Assembly (NCBI RefSeq): GCF_002158905.1
Contig: NZ_CP021432.1
Coordinates: 1 to 64,000, forward strand
DNA from: Yoonia vestfoldensis
GTDB taxonomy: Bacteria; Pseudomonadota; Alphaproteobacteria; Rhodobacterales; Rhodobacteraceae
Length of the DNA: 64,000 nt
Direction: 5' to 3'
The position numbers and the translations under genes are program-made. The notes below the pieces were generated by a model, which was not told the DNA's origin, did not search any database, and saw only the letters and a program-made list of their open reading frames with translations. The stretch's first letter is position 1. Each line of letters starts with the position of its first letter. Positions 50,609 to 60,250 of this stretch are shown piece by piece.

Positions 50609-51162
50609 GTCCTACCGTTCTCACTTAGCTTTGGGTTCCACTCCACGCAGTATATGCGCCATTCGACATACGCGTGATCCATTGGAGTTTGCACAGCGGT
50701 CCCAAAGATACATCGAAGACGTCCCCACGACCTAGGCGCAGGGCAACTCGAACAGTCACGGCTTCAATTGGAAAGCCGTTCTTTAATCCAACCGGCCTTC
50801 CTCGCGCCCGCATCAGAGATTCAGACCGAACACGCATGTGTTCGGACGGAAGCGAGGGGCGGCGCTCACCCTCACCGACAGGGCTGACAGACAGGGTCAA
50901 GGGAGGTCAGAATTGCTTGCCAATTCTCCGCCGTAAAAACCTGAAGGCAGCGCCGAAAGGTTTTTGGGGATGGCCCCCTTGAGGCTGGCTGGCGGCTCTG
51001 TCGCAGCGCTTCTTCAACCTCAGCAGAAACCATCAGGACTGCTCCGCAGTCCTGTCATTGGCAACCGTGACCGCTGCCGAAGGCAGGGGTCTCAGCGGAC
51101 CGCGCAGCGATCTCTGGGACAGAGATAGGGCCGCCTCACGGCGGCCCATCCATGGGGAGGAT
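50609..51162. other. Non-coding transfer-origin region with several hairpins
   Basis: No gene is supported here. The stretch holds several perfect hairpins: CCGAACAC / GTGTTCGG (50826-50833 and 50838-50845), CAGGACTGC / GCAGTCCTG (51034-51042 and 51046-51054) and GGGCCGCC / GGCGGCCC (51128-51135 and 51140-51147). They may belong to oriT or end transcripts of the small gene at 51163. Confidence 0.55.
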
Positions 51163-51369
51163 TTACTCTTGGGGTTCCTTTGAGCTTGGTGGGAACATCA
51201 CCAGCTCTTGGACGCCGACGGGAAAGTCGAGCTTGAGGCTGAAGAACTCCGAGCCATCCGCGCCCCGGGTGTTGCGGAACATGGCTCCGACGCGTTGGAA
51301 ACGGGTGCGCTCGACGCCTTCGCCATCGGTGTATTTGACGGGAACTGTTGCGACGTAGTGGTTGGTCAT
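51163..51369 (-). CDS. Small conserved plasmid protein, unknown (68 residues)
   Basis: The protein starts MTNHYVATVPVKYTDGEGVE, with AAGGAGAG seven bases before the ATG. It is a single compact beta-rich domain (VGAMFRNTRGADGSEFFSLK, LDFPVGVQELVMFPP). It resembles small proteins near oriT on plasmids of this group, some of which relate to DUF736, but I cannot assign it. The hairpin at 51128-51147 may end its transcript. Confidence 0.65.
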   Translation of the reverse strand: MTNHYVATVPVKYTDGEGVERTRFQRVGAMFRNTRGADGSEFFSLKLDFPVGVQELVMFPPSSKEPQE

Positions 51370-51729
51370 TTTAGTCTCTCCTTTTTGCGATGAGGATCAA
51401 AAAGCACGGGGGCTAAGGACCGGTCGCAAGCGCAAATGCGGAGGGTCCGCGCCAAAGGCGTGGAAGCCGTATTTGTGCTTGCCGGAGCGCAGCGTAGGGA
51501 ACGGCCGGTCCGACCCCGTGCGATCCACATCAATGAGCAAAAAGAAGAGACCAAAATGTATGCCCCCACATCGCAGTCGCCACGGTTCTTGTTGATCTCC
51601 ATGGAGGTGAAGGTCGGGTGCGCTCTGATGCAACGTGTTGGGGTTTGGTCTGTCACGCGCATCGAAAGGTAGCGCGGTTGTTCAGCCTCGGACGAAGATC
51701 AATTTCTCGGTGTTGAGATGGTTCTGATG
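51370..51729. other. Region without a supported gene
   Basis: Open frames exist on both strands but overlap each other, lack ribosome sites and show no recognisable protein. The promoter of the 68-residue gene probably lies at 51380-51440. Confidence 0.4.
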
Positions 51730-52806
51730 TTATCCGCACCAAGCTTGAGGACGCGGAGGACAGCTGGTCCGGCCGCACCGGTATGGCACGGCCAGTCCTT
51801 CCCCAATCAGAGTGCGTCCAACATCCTGACCGTCGACGATCAGCGATCCACATAGACGTCCGAAGTTGCAACGATCCGTGCCTTCGGTACCAGGCCTGCA
51901 CGAACATGCCACGCGTTCAAATTCTATCGATACCGCATTCCGCACCAGCTGGCTCAAACGTGCCGTTGCACGTTCCCCGACCTGGCGCTCCGCAGTGCAG
52001 GACGGCCGCCATGTCTCTGGGGCATTGAATCCGACAAGTCGCACGTTCGCCGGCAGCCCGCGAATGTCGACGGTGTCACCGTCGATGATCCGCACATCGC
52101 TGGTACGGAGGGTCCGATCCGGTGGTGTGGGTTGCATCGCGGGCGGCCCATTTGAAGACAGGAAGCTGGAGGACATCCAGCCGGTTCCTAGGTCGGACCG
52201 GATTTGCGCCCATTGTCCTTGGTCACGAAGCAGTTGGACACGCGTGCCTTCAACCAGCACGCCCATGACCGGATCGAACGTGGACGGCCCGTCCCGTTGA
52301 TTGACCCGTGTGCCCGTCACATAGACGTAAGCGGAGCTTGCCGATTGCGGCGCGGACGTCGCTGGTGAGCCGTTAGATGTGGATTGCGATGATGTTGAAT
52401 CGAAGAACGATCCAATCAAAGCAACGAACGCGACGACAATAACAAGCGGCACCATGATTTGCCGCTGGGCCCTACGGACCGCCCGCCGAGGTGCAGTGAT
52501 TGCGCTGGTGACAGACATCGGTCTGGACTTTGGTTGGTAAGACTTGGTGCGGCGCTTTGGAGTCGGGCGCGGAGCGCGTTCGTCGGTCTGCGCTGAAGTC
52601 CGAGATGATGGCTCACGTACCAACTTCAGGACTTTATGCAGACTGGCATATTGGGCCTTACTCAGACGTGTGTCGGCTCCATACTTCTGAAATTTCGCAG
52701 CCATGTTTGTTAGAAACGACACTTCCCAATCGTTCGCCTGACCAGACTGCAGTCGCGCATCAATGCGCGATTGAATCTCTTTGGTGCGTTCTGGAGAAAA
52801 GGGCAT
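51730..52806 (-). CDS. Membrane-anchored SH3 and SNase-like nuclease protein
   Basis: A 358-residue protein starting MPFSPERTKEIQSRIDARLQ. The N-terminal 110 residues are cytoplasmic and basic. One membrane helix (IMVPLVIVVAFVALIGSFF) is followed by a low-complexity Ser/Thr linker. A bacterial SH3 domain comes next (VTGTRVNQRDGPSTFDPVMG to GTGWMSSSFL), then a thermonuclease-like domain (RIIDGDTVDIRGLPANVRLVG). Asn replaces the Asp usually seen in the RLVGFDAPET motif, but the Glu is kept. Periplasmic cell-wall binding by SH3 plus a nuclease could process DNA at the envelope during transfer; this is inference. It lies near oriT, transcribed away from it. Confidence 0.78.
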   Translation of the reverse strand: MPFSPERTKEIQSRIDARLQSGQANDWEVSFLTNMAAKFQKYGADTRLSKAQYASLHKVLKLVREPSSRTSAQTDERAPRPTPKRRTKSYQPKSRPMSVTSAITAPRRAVRRAQRQIMVPLVIVVAFVALIGSFFDSTSSQSTSNGSPATSAPQSASSAYVYVTGTRVNQRDGPSTFDPVMGVLVEGTRVQLLRDQGQWAQIRSDLGTGWMSSSFLSSNGPPAMQPTPPDRTLRTSDVRIIDGDTVDIRGLPANVRLVGFNAPETWRPSCTAERQVGERATARLSQLVRNAVSIEFERVACSCRPGTEGTDRCNFGRLCGSLIVDGQDVGRTLIGEGLAVPYRCGRTSCPPRPQAWCG

Positions 52807-53002
52807 CGAATGTAAAACCTGCGCGCGTGTTATGCTGCACAACAAAAGTCATTTGTCTCGCAGACACAATAGACAGCAATAACATTGAGATACCGCTCTG
52901 CCATTCCGGAAACGGGAAATTCGGATGGCCACCGTCATGACCTAAATGAACCCTTGCTGCAGACCATCAACGTGAATCTGAACTTGGACCCATGCTTTTG
53001 AG

Positions 53003-53033
53003 AACGAAGAAAGGGCCACCCGAAGGTGACCCT
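53003..53033 (-). terminator. Intrinsic terminator of the DUF2493 gene
   Basis: On the minus strand AGGGTCACC, TTCG, GGTGGCCCT forms a nine-pair stem with one mismatch (53012-53033) followed by TTCTTCGTTCT. It lies directly downstream of the stop at 53041. Confidence 0.7.
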
Positions 53034-53040
53034 CGCTAAG

Positions 53041-53970
53041 TTATGCCTCGTCTGGTGTCTTCGCTGGATCCGCGACCCGCATCACCGTCAGTCCTTTCGC
53101 TTCGGCTTTCTGGCCGAGGTTCAGTGCGACCCCGTTGCCGCCGAAGAGGACAACTCCAGTTGCGGCGAACTTATCGTCCAGCATCTCGTCGTTGCACTTG
53201 AAGGGTGCTGCGCGTCCATGTGCGGACCAGCGCGGATCAAAGCGCGCTTGGTTAATGCCCCGCGCGCGTGCCCACCGCGCCGCGATCATTTCAGCCCCAT
53301 GCTTGCCCCCTTTGTGGCAGATGAAGATATCCTGATTGCGGTTTTGTTTGATGCGGTCCCGAACCTTATCGAGTGTTCGGAAGATGACGTCGATGTCGGT
53401 CCAGTCCGTCGCGCCCGAGACGATCAGCGGGACGCCTTCGACTTTCGACTTGGCGGCAGTCTCTCGATCATGCTGCTCCAGAAGTTGCTTGGCCTCGAAG
53501 ACGGCTCCCGTCTCTTGCGCCCGAACGCTGGCGCGCGATCCCGCTGCCGGAATGAAGGCATTGCCGGTCTCGACCTCGTAGCATTCCGCTGCCGCCTCCC
53601 CCATCGTCTCGATGGCGTCCACGATCTCGCGCAAGTGCACGAAGCGCGCTTGCGCCTCTTCCAGTGCGGTCTCGGCGATTTCTGATCCGTCGTGACATTT
53701 TGCCAATGCGCCGATCTTGTCGGCTGTACGGTCGACTTCCTTGCCGAGGGCCACCTTGCGGCGCTGCAGAATTGTTGCAAACCCGTGCGCGAGAGGTTCG
53801 ATCTCTCCTTCAAGTCCAGTATTCCGCAATTGCCCGAGCAGGGTCTCAAATGCTTCGCGGATGATGCTGTCTTTCAGGATATCGTCCTGAGGAATTGGCA
53901 GGTGTGCGTCTTTCTCCGTCAGGCCGAAGAGTTCGATTGTCTCGTATGTTGTCGCTTGATCGTAGGCCAT
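53041..53970 (-). CDS. DUF2493 (SLOG-type) plasmid protein
   Basis: A 309-residue protein starting MAYDQATTYETIELFGLTEK with GGAGATG upstream; the longer open frame runs into unsupported sequence. The first 200 residues are helical. The C-terminal part (PLIVSGATDWTDIDVIFRTL, FICHKGGKHGAEMIAARWAR, FDPRWSAHGRAAPFKCNDEM) is the DUF2493 domain, a relative of the SLOG nucleotide-binding fold. The GGKHGAE loop would hold the ligand. These proteins are frequent on Rhodobacteraceae plasmids beside ParB or DUF736 genes; their role is unknown, possibly nucleotide sensing. A terminator follows. Confidence 0.82.
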   Translation of the reverse strand: MAYDQATTYETIELFGLTEKDAHLPIPQDDILKDSIIREAFETLLGQLRNTGLEGEIEPLAHGFATILQRRKVALGKEVDRTADKIGALAKCHDGSEIAETALEEAQARFVHLREIVDAIETMGEAAAECYEVETGNAFIPAAGSRASVRAQETGAVFEAKQLLEQHDRETAAKSKVEGVPLIVSGATDWTDIDVIFRTLDKVRDRIKQNRNQDIFICHKGGKHGAEMIAARWARARGINQARFDPRWSAHGRAAPFKCNDEMLDDKFAATGVVLFGGNGVALNLGQKAEAKGLTVMRVADPAKTPDEA

Positions 53971-54695
53971 GTGTTCATCTCCAATGTTTGAGTTTGATGA
54001 CCACCACATGCGTGTGGGGGCATGGCCGATTTCTGGTTCACCGGATCTGTTCGGGTCAGGGACGGCGCAGCCGCCAGCTTGCTGGGCGCAAAAGTTTTCA
54101 AAGCACGACGACGGCAAAAGGCGCACCCTCGCGGGCGCGACGGACCTCCCCCCACACACCCACTCTTGCCGAAAAGTTTTGCGATCCTTGAGGCGGGCTG
54201 ATTTGGGGGCCATCCGGAGGATATGCTTCCATACTCATGTGTGTGTGTTTTGACGCCAGGTTTACCCGACACGAGCAGGCAAGCGGTGGGGCCGGACACG
54301 CAGGCGGACGCAGCATCGGGATCGTTTTGCCTCGGCAAAACAGACCAAAGCGAAGTCCGCAGGCGTGGCCGAGCGCCGCCGTGCTCGCGAGACGGGCAAA
54401 CCGAGACCCATGAGCCAACGCCGCGGTAAGGCCGCATGGCCGCATGTGCGACGGACCGCAGGGCCGTTCTCATCTGCGACACGCGCAGCCGAGCAGGTGA
54501 GGCCGTCAGGGATTTCGTCAGAGGCCAAGTTGATTGACAAAAACGGCAGAGGGAACTTGTTGCCTTTCGCTGCAAGCGCGTAAAGCAGAACGCGACCAGA
54601 TCAGTATTAGCACGAAGGGCGGAAAGTGTGAATTCGCCGCGATCCAGCGCTACCAGAACGTTGGCGGGAAAGCGGACCTTGGTCGCTGCGAAATA
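53971..54695. other. Region without a supported gene
   Basis: About 0.7 kb of GC-rich sequence with overlapping open frames on both strands, none with a ribosome site or recognisable product. The promoter of the DUF2493 gene should be near 53990-54050. I see no repeat or terminator here. Confidence 0.4.
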
Positions 54696-57600
54696 TTACG
54701 CGTTGCAGATGACTCTGAATTTCCGGGCATAGGTATCAATGACAAATGACTCTGTTGACGCAAGAACCTGAGAGTGAGTGCTGTTCCGTTCGGCAAATGA
54801 GTAGCCCGGCTGGACAACGTAAATCTCGAACTGATAGTCCAGTTGATGTCTTCTTGAGATTAGCTGCCTCAAGTCATCCACGCTTCCTTTCAGAAAACGA
54901 CTCGGGCCTCCATTTCGAATTCGGCCTGCTTCGCGTTTGAGCATGCGGTCAAGAATGCGTTGTGGTCTTTCACAGCGGCGGACAGATCTCTGCGCCTGCC
55001 CACAAACCTCGTACAAGTCGGCGACTCTCGCCCCCGGATTGCTCGAACTTGAATATTTACAATGATAGAAACGGACAGTGGCGTGATCCCCGTCAAGCTC
55101 GAAGGCAACTACGTCGGCGATTTCTCCAGCCCCATCATCATCAAAAATAATGTGGCAACCAGTGCTTGAGCTAATTTCTTCCACAACCCGCGCCTGCACG
55201 CTGTCTTGCCGTTGACCTACCCCTAACGACTCCACACGAATATTGGTTTGGTCCCAGTTCCAAATTTCAAAGTGATCTTCAGGAAAATAGGGAACTTCAG
55301 AATCCGGCAGAGCAAAAAACTCATCTGCGACAAGAGAGTCGCCATCAGCAAAGAAAAGAGTCGGGGGGTATTCGTGAAACCAGCGCTCTATAACAACTGG
55401 AGCTGTGTTCTTCTCCGCAAGTGATGATTGTGGGTCAAGACACTCAAAGGCGACACCGGATTCATTAATTGTCATCTTGAATTTGGCAACCTCTTCGCCA
55501 GCGTTTAGGGCGAAGAAAATTCCGTTATGGGTCTCATGTGTCGTGAGTTCCAACTCGCAATTGTAAATGCTTGCCTGCTGCCCCTTTATTGTAAAGTTCC
55601 AACTGTCCTCATCAATAACAGACATGCTTTCGTACCAGTCGATTCCGACGACTGGTTTGTTCGGAATTTCGGTGACAAGTTCAGGCTGAATAAGCCTTTC
55701 AATAATTCCGCTAGTGGAAATTGTTTCATCAGTGAGGGACGCCCCCAACCCATGGCACCAGTCCATCCAGCGGCCAAAGTCATTCGTCCTCTCTTGCGTC
55801 CAAATTTTTCCCTTCCTTGAACATCCAAGCGAGACTTTTCCGTCATCGCTAAAACCGACGACCATTAGGTTCGTTTTGCTGCGCGTTCGGTTACCTGATT
55901 GGGTTCGCAGTTCATCAGCTATATCGCTACCTTGATACTGAGAATAACGTATTTTTCGACGACGAGTTTCACTTAACCCGAGTGTATTTAAGACGGGGCG
56001 TCTGAGCGGATTGAGTGCACGGAACACAATCTCCCCCCTCACTCGCTCAGCATCATCGCCACAAAGATTTTTTGCCAGATCATCGAGCCTGTCATCGCTG
56101 GTTGCAGAAATGAACAGCAGTTGAGCATCTTGATCCCAGTGGGCGAGGTACAGGTCATAGACCGTATCGAAAATTCCTTTGAAACGGCTCCATTTTGGTT
56201 GGTCATTTCGAGCAGTAATAAAGATAGCAAGTGCATCATGATGGTTGATATGAGGGCCATCTACAATGTTGTGACGACGATCAAAATCTTCGATCCCGTT
56301 CACCGGGTCCCAAGGTCTATCAGAGGTCTTGTAAACGACGGTACCCAATGTGGGTCGCAGTGTTTCAAGCGGCACATCCGCATCGATTCCTTCAAAACCT
56401 TCAAATACTTCTTCTCGACGTACCGCACGTTCCGTCGCGCGCGTCCCGATTAGATTTATCAACTTGTTCCAGTCCGCGTCTTCAGCAAACAAACTCGCTA
56501 AGGGGGTTGCGTCGTTCTTAGTTACTGCGGCGACCACTGTAGCATGCCCCAAATCGTCACGACTGCGGATAAACCGCCCAACGAACTGAAGTGTGACCGC
56601 CTCAGACTTCTTTGGATCATGCAGACCGGCAATTTTGAGTTCAGGAAGGTCAAAACCTTCGCCAAGCATATCGACACAAACAACTATCCGGTGCGTACCT
56701 TGGCGAAGTCCTTTTAGCGCTTCTGATTGCTCGCCATCGCTGAGACCGCTGTGAAGTAGCACTGGGTTATATTGGGGTAGCTTACGTCGATACCTCTGAA
56801 ACAGTTCTTCGGCCCGTGCCCTTTTACTTCCGCGAGCCATGGCCAAATGACGGAATCCTTGTTCTTCGTCACGATTCAAGCATTCGCCTATCTTATCGAT
56901 TATCCGATCATCGATTTCAGTCCTATCAAGGCCTTCGATAGGCTCGAAATTTATCTTCCGGAAATACCCTTGGTTTTGGGCCAAGGTCAGTGGGTAAACG
57001 AAGACGAACTTGCCATCTACGCGCATTCCATCATTGCGAAAGGGGGTGGCGGTAAATTGTACAGTTTTCACCTCATCGAAATTCTGGCGAAACTCACGCC
57101 ATGTCTTGGCCGCAACGTGGTGAGCCTCATCAATGAACAAGTGTGAGGTGAACGAAGCCATAGTCTTCCGAATTTCGGGAGATACACCGGCAGCAATGCT
57201 CATCGTGGTGACAACAACGTTCGACATTCTGAATATTGCAGCCGCTTCGTCTATTGTTTTGGGGCGCTTGCGTAAGAGCGTTACGATTGGCTTCTGCGCT
57301 GCCTCACCGATCAGGTTCGCTGTTGGCAACATTCCCAAATTCGAAAACTCTTGCCCTATCTGAGATCTAAGAGCATCGCTTGGAACGACGACGAGAACGC
57401 ATTTTGCTTGTTCCATATACATAGCGGCGATCATGGTTTCAGTTTTGCCAGTTCCCGTAGGCATTACCACTGTCGCTACTTTGCTTGATACAGTCCAATG
57501 GGCCTTGAGTGCATGCAAAGCGCCGACCTGAGGAGGCCTGAATCCTGAACGCGTTACTTTTCCGTCCTCGACCTTTTCCTCATCCAAGGAAAGGCCATCT

Positions 57601-57992
57601 TTCCAACTTTCAGAAATTCTCGTTTTGAGTTCGGAAATAGCGTTCTGATCTGTCTTGGGATCGAGCGGCTTAGGGGACAACATCCGTGGTTCGGAAAAAA
57701 TGTCTCGCTTCGAAAAGGTGTCCACATCAGTAGCTGTTGGACAGAGGAACACGTTATCAGAGGGTAGGCTGGCGGTAGTTTTTCGAGGCAGGAACAAAAA
57801 GTCAGCGCCGTCCTCACTTGTTCCAAGGACGCCGAGCAATGACCGCTGCTTGAAAGCTCTGATCTTGAGTCGTTGAACTTCAGAGGCCGTCCCTCGAGCC
57901 ACCACACTTGCACCATGTATAGAACCCAAGACACGCGGGGATGCCGCGAATTTGACATCTAATTCTCTTACGTCATCAAATAGATCTGACAA
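54696..57992 (-). CDS. Superfamily 2 helicase with a C-terminal nuclease-like domain, candidate defence protein
   Basis: A 1098-residue protein. A Q-motif-like RPPQVGALHAL (152-162) precedes Walker A MPTGTGKT (177-184), DEAH at 288-291, FTATPFR at 313-319 and the motif VI region QFVGRFIRSRD. This is a DEAD/DEAH helicase of the type I/III restriction subunit kind. The middle 350 residues match nothing I know. Near the C-terminus, EIADVVAFELDGDHATVRFY followed by HCKYSSSSNPGARV (957-990) looks like a PD-(D/E)XK-type nuclease core. The gene has low GC and stands alone. Helicase-nuclease proteins of this size are often single-gene anti-phage systems; that role is inferred. No methyltransferase lies beside it. 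Confidence 0.8.
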   Translation of the reverse strand: MSDLFDDVRELDVKFAASPRVLGSIHGASVVARGTASEVQRLKIRAFKQRSLLGVLGTSEDGADFLFLPRKTTASLPSDNVFLCPTATDVDTFSKRDIFSEPRMLSPKPLDPKTDQNAISELKTRISESWKDGLSLDEEKVEDGKVTRSGFRPPQVGALHALKAHWTVSSKVATVVMPTGTGKTETMIAAMYMEQAKCVLVVVPSDALRSQIGQEFSNLGMLPTANLIGEAAQKPIVTLLRKRPKTIDEAAAIFRMSNVVVTTMSIAAGVSPEIRKTMASFTSHLFIDEAHHVAAKTWREFRQNFDEVKTVQFTATPFRNDGMRVDGKFVFVYPLTLAQNQGYFRKINFEPIEGLDRTEIDDRIIDKIGECLNRDEEQGFRHLAMARGSKRARAEELFQRYRRKLPQYNPVLLHSGLSDGEQSEALKGLRQGTHRIVVCVDMLGEGFDLPELKIAGLHDPKKSEAVTLQFVGRFIRSRDDLGHATVVAAVTKNDATPLASLFAEDADWNKLINLIGTRATERAVRREEVFEGFEGIDADVPLETLRPTLGTVVYKTSDRPWDPVNGIEDFDRRHNIVDGPHINHHDALAIFITARNDQPKWSRFKGIFDTVYDLYLAHWDQDAQLLFISATSDDRLDDLAKNLCGDDAERVRGEIVFRALNPLRRPVLNTLGLSETRRRKIRYSQYQGSDIADELRTQSGNRTRSKTNLMVVGFSDDGKVSLGCSRKGKIWTQERTNDFGRWMDWCHGLGASLTDETISTSGIIERLIQPELVTEIPNKPVVGIDWYESMSVIDEDSWNFTIKGQQASIYNCELELTTHETHNGIFFALNAGEEVAKFKMTINESGVAFECLDPQSSLAEKNTAPVVIERWFHEYPPTLFFADGDSLVADEFFALPDSEVPYFPEDHFEIWNWDQTNIRVESLGVGQRQDSVQARVVEEISSSTGCHIIFDDDGAGEIADVVAFELDGDHATVRFYHCKYSSSSNPGARVADLYEVCGQAQRSVRRCERPQRILDRMLKREAGRIRNGGPSRFLKGSVDDLRQLISRRHQLDYQFEIYVVQPGYSFAERNSTHSQVLASTESFVIDTYARKFRVICNA

Positions 57993-58205
57993 ATCTCACC
58001 CTTAAATAACTATACCTTAAAGATAAGCGGCTGCGGCGCACGTAACAAGTAATGAGTCTAGTGAAGCGCAATTAAAAGCAGCCGATACGCTGCATTTTGT
58101 GTACGCACGACCATGCAAAGGCAGCGCTCTGAACCGCAGGCAATGGATGTCTGCTATTTCAGGTGCCGTCGCAGCTTTTGGGGGGCAGGTCGAATGTCTG
58201 GAATG
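57993..58205. other. Short AT-rich intergenic flank left of the IS1182-type element
   Basis: It holds the promoter region of the helicase gene (AT-rich near 57995-58030) and nothing else that I can support. Confidence 0.35.
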
Positions 58206-59748
58206 GGCCTATTCCGTTGAAAAACTCTTGTTGATTTGGGTGCCTGTCGCTGATTCAATTCCTCGTATGATACGGGGGGAACTGCGATGTTGGGACCGAA
58301 GCAAGAGGCGCAAGGCGCGTTGTTTTACGAGTTCTCGATCGAGGGTCACGTTCCTCAGGATCACTTATTGCGTTCGATCGACCGCTTCGTCGATCTGTCC
58401 GGTATCCGGCATCACTTGGCTCCGTTCTACAGCAACACAGGCCGCCCTTCGATTGATCCCGAGTTGCTGATCCGCATGCTGTTGGTGGGGTATTGCTTGG
58501 GAATCCGGTCCGAGCGGCGGCTTTGCGAAGAGGTGCATCTGAACCTCGCCTATCGGTGGTTTTGCCGCCTCGATCTGGCGGACCGTGTGCCGGATCACTC
58601 GACCTTCTCCAAGAACCGCCATGGCCGTTTCCGCGACAGCGACCTGCTGCGCCACCTATTCGAGACGACTGTGGCGCGGTGCATTGCAGAGGGTCTGGTC
58701 AGCGGCCAACGCTTTGCGGCGGATGCCAGCCTGATCGAGGCCGATGCCAACAAGCAGAACTCGACCGCGAAGGAAGGCTGGAACCCGTCAACCATCGATC
58801 CGGATGATGCGCCACGCGCAGTTCGGGAATATCTGGAGGTTCTGGATGATGCAGCCTTTGGCGCGGCCACGACCGTCGAGCCCAAGTTCACGTCCCACTC
58901 CGACCCGTCCAGCCAGTGGACGGCAGCGCGCAAGGGCCCAGCATTCTTTGCCTATTCCACCAACTACCTGATCGATACCGACCACGCCGTGATCGTCGAT
59001 GTCGAGGCGACCAGGTCGATCCGGCAGGCCGAGGTCGGGTCCGTGCGCACGATGCTGGACCGTGTCAAAGACACGTTCGATCTGCATCCCGAGCGCATCA
59101 TCGCGGACACGGCATACGGCTCCGGCCCGATGCTGGGCTGGCTTGTGGATCGCAAGATCGCGCCACATATCCCCGTCATTGATAAGGCAGGCCGGACAGA
59201 CGGCACCTGGAGCCGCGCTGATTTCGAATGGGACGCTGACAACAACCAATACATCTGCCCCGAAGGCGAAGCCCTCAAGCAATTCCGCCGCAACTATTCT
59301 GATCCAAACAGAGGCCCGGACGGCAAAGGTGTCGCCAAATATCGCGCCCTGAAACTGACGTGCCAAGCTTGCCCCTCAAAAGCGAAATGCTGCCCAAATG
59401 CCGACTTCCGCTCCATCACGCGCGAAGAACACGAAGACGCCCGTCAGGTCGCCCGCGACATTGCCAAGACCAAGCAATACGTCATCTCGATGCGGCTCAG
59501 AAAGAAGGTGGAAATGCTCTTCGCCCATCTCAAACGTATTCTCGGGTTGGGCAGACTCCGATTGCGCGGCCCGAACGGTGCAAATGACGAATTTCTCCTC
59601 GCCGCAACCGCCCAAAACCTCCGCAAACTAGCCAAGATCTTTCCTGCACCGCAGCAAACGCGCAAAGCCTGATAAGAAAGGCGCTCGCGCCCTGTTCAGA
59701 CCGCTAATTTCTGCACCAGCAACACGGTGTTTTTCCACAGAATCGGCC
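58206..59748 (+). mobile_element. IS1182-family element
   Basis: An element of about 1.54 kb with imperfect terminal inverted repeats: on the left GGCCTATTCCGTTGAAAAAC (58206 onward), on the right the complement GGCCGATTCTGTGGAAAAAC (ending at 59748). The GGCC at both ends may be either part of the repeat or a four-base palindromic target duplication. It encodes one intact transposase. Confidence 0.8.
58287..59672 (+). CDS. IS1182-family transposase
   Basis: A 461-residue DDE transposase starting MLGPKQEAQGALFYEFSIEG. The N-terminal DUF772-type part (GRPSIDPELLIRMLLVGYCL and WFCRLDLADRVPDHSTFSKN) and the catalytic region (FAADASLIEADANKQ, ERIIADTAYGSGPML) are present. A cysteine-rich insert (CQACPSKAKCC) and the final ISMRLRKKVEMLFAHLKRIL are also typical. 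GGGGGAAC precedes the ATG. The gene appears complete and could be active. Confidence 0.93.
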   Translation: MLGPKQEAQGALFYEFSIEGHVPQDHLLRSIDRFVDLSGIRHHLAPFYSNTGRPSIDPELLIRMLLVGYCLGIRSERRLCEEVHLNLAYRWFCRLDLADRVPDHSTFSKNRHGRFRDSDLLRHLFETTVARCIAEGLVSGQRFAADASLIEADANKQNSTAKEGWNPSTIDPDDAPRAVREYLEVLDDAAFGAATTVEPKFTSHSDPSSQWTAARKGPAFFAYSTNYLIDTDHAVIVDVEATRSIRQAEVGSVRTMLDRVKDTFDLHPERIIADTAYGSGPMLGWLVDRKIAPHIPVIDKAGRTDGTWSRADFEWDADNNQYICPEGEALKQFRRNYSDPNRGPDGKGVAKYRALKLTCQACPSKAKCCPNADFRSITREEHEDARQVARDIAKTKQYVISMRLRKKVEMLFAHLKRILGLGRLRLRGPNGANDEFLLAATAQNLRKLAKIFPAPQQTRKA

Positions 59749-59983
59749 GGAAGCGACGCTCAACCAGATTGGGGGTAACAAAGGAGCCATGTCAGGCTAC
59801 CTGAGCATGGCAACACGCTGACCGGCCGTTTGCTGCGCTTTGCGGTCTCTTGCTCAATCGGCCGCAACCGATAAGGATCAGCCTTAGCCGGAACAATCCG
59901 ACCTTTCCGTCCCAAGACCTGTCATTCAACGTAGAAGCGATTGGCCTGCAGGGCTAAAAGGGTAAATTAGCGAGAGCCCTCTT

Positions 59984-60124
59984 TCATTTCTTTTTTGGGG
60001 GCTTGCTAGATTTACTAGGTTTGAGGGAAGGTGTATTCCCTGGCGTGGTTTTGTTATCACGACGGCGCTGATCTGGTTTCCCTGTCGATTTTGCTATCGG
60101 CTTTGGTCCTGGTTTAAGTGTCAT
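59984..60124 (-). CDS. Possible small basic protein (46 residues)
   Basis: A short frame starting MTLKPGPKPIAKSTGKPDQR with AAGAGAG upstream. It is rich in Lys, Pro and Ser and ends in SKSSKPPKKK. The gene lies in an otherwise empty stretch (59749-60554). It could be a nucleic-acid-binding small protein or a chance frame; I see no family. Confidence 0.3.
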   Translation of the reverse strand: MTLKPGPKPIAKSTGKPDQRRRDNKTTPGNTPSLKPSKSSKPPKKK

Positions 60125-60250
60125 GAATACTCTCTTTTTTCGGTCTAAAATTAAGCCTGCGCGTTCTTTCTGACTGGGTAATACGGCACGCGACACTGTG
60201 TAAAAGTCCACACGATTTCTGGCTGAAGTCAAGGCCAAATGGATATTCAT

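Noticed and set aside
53971..54690. Overlapping open frames of 70-220 codons in the GC-rich gap
   Set aside because: They overlap on both strands, have no ribosome sites and no recognisable sequence, so the gap is reported as without a supported gene.
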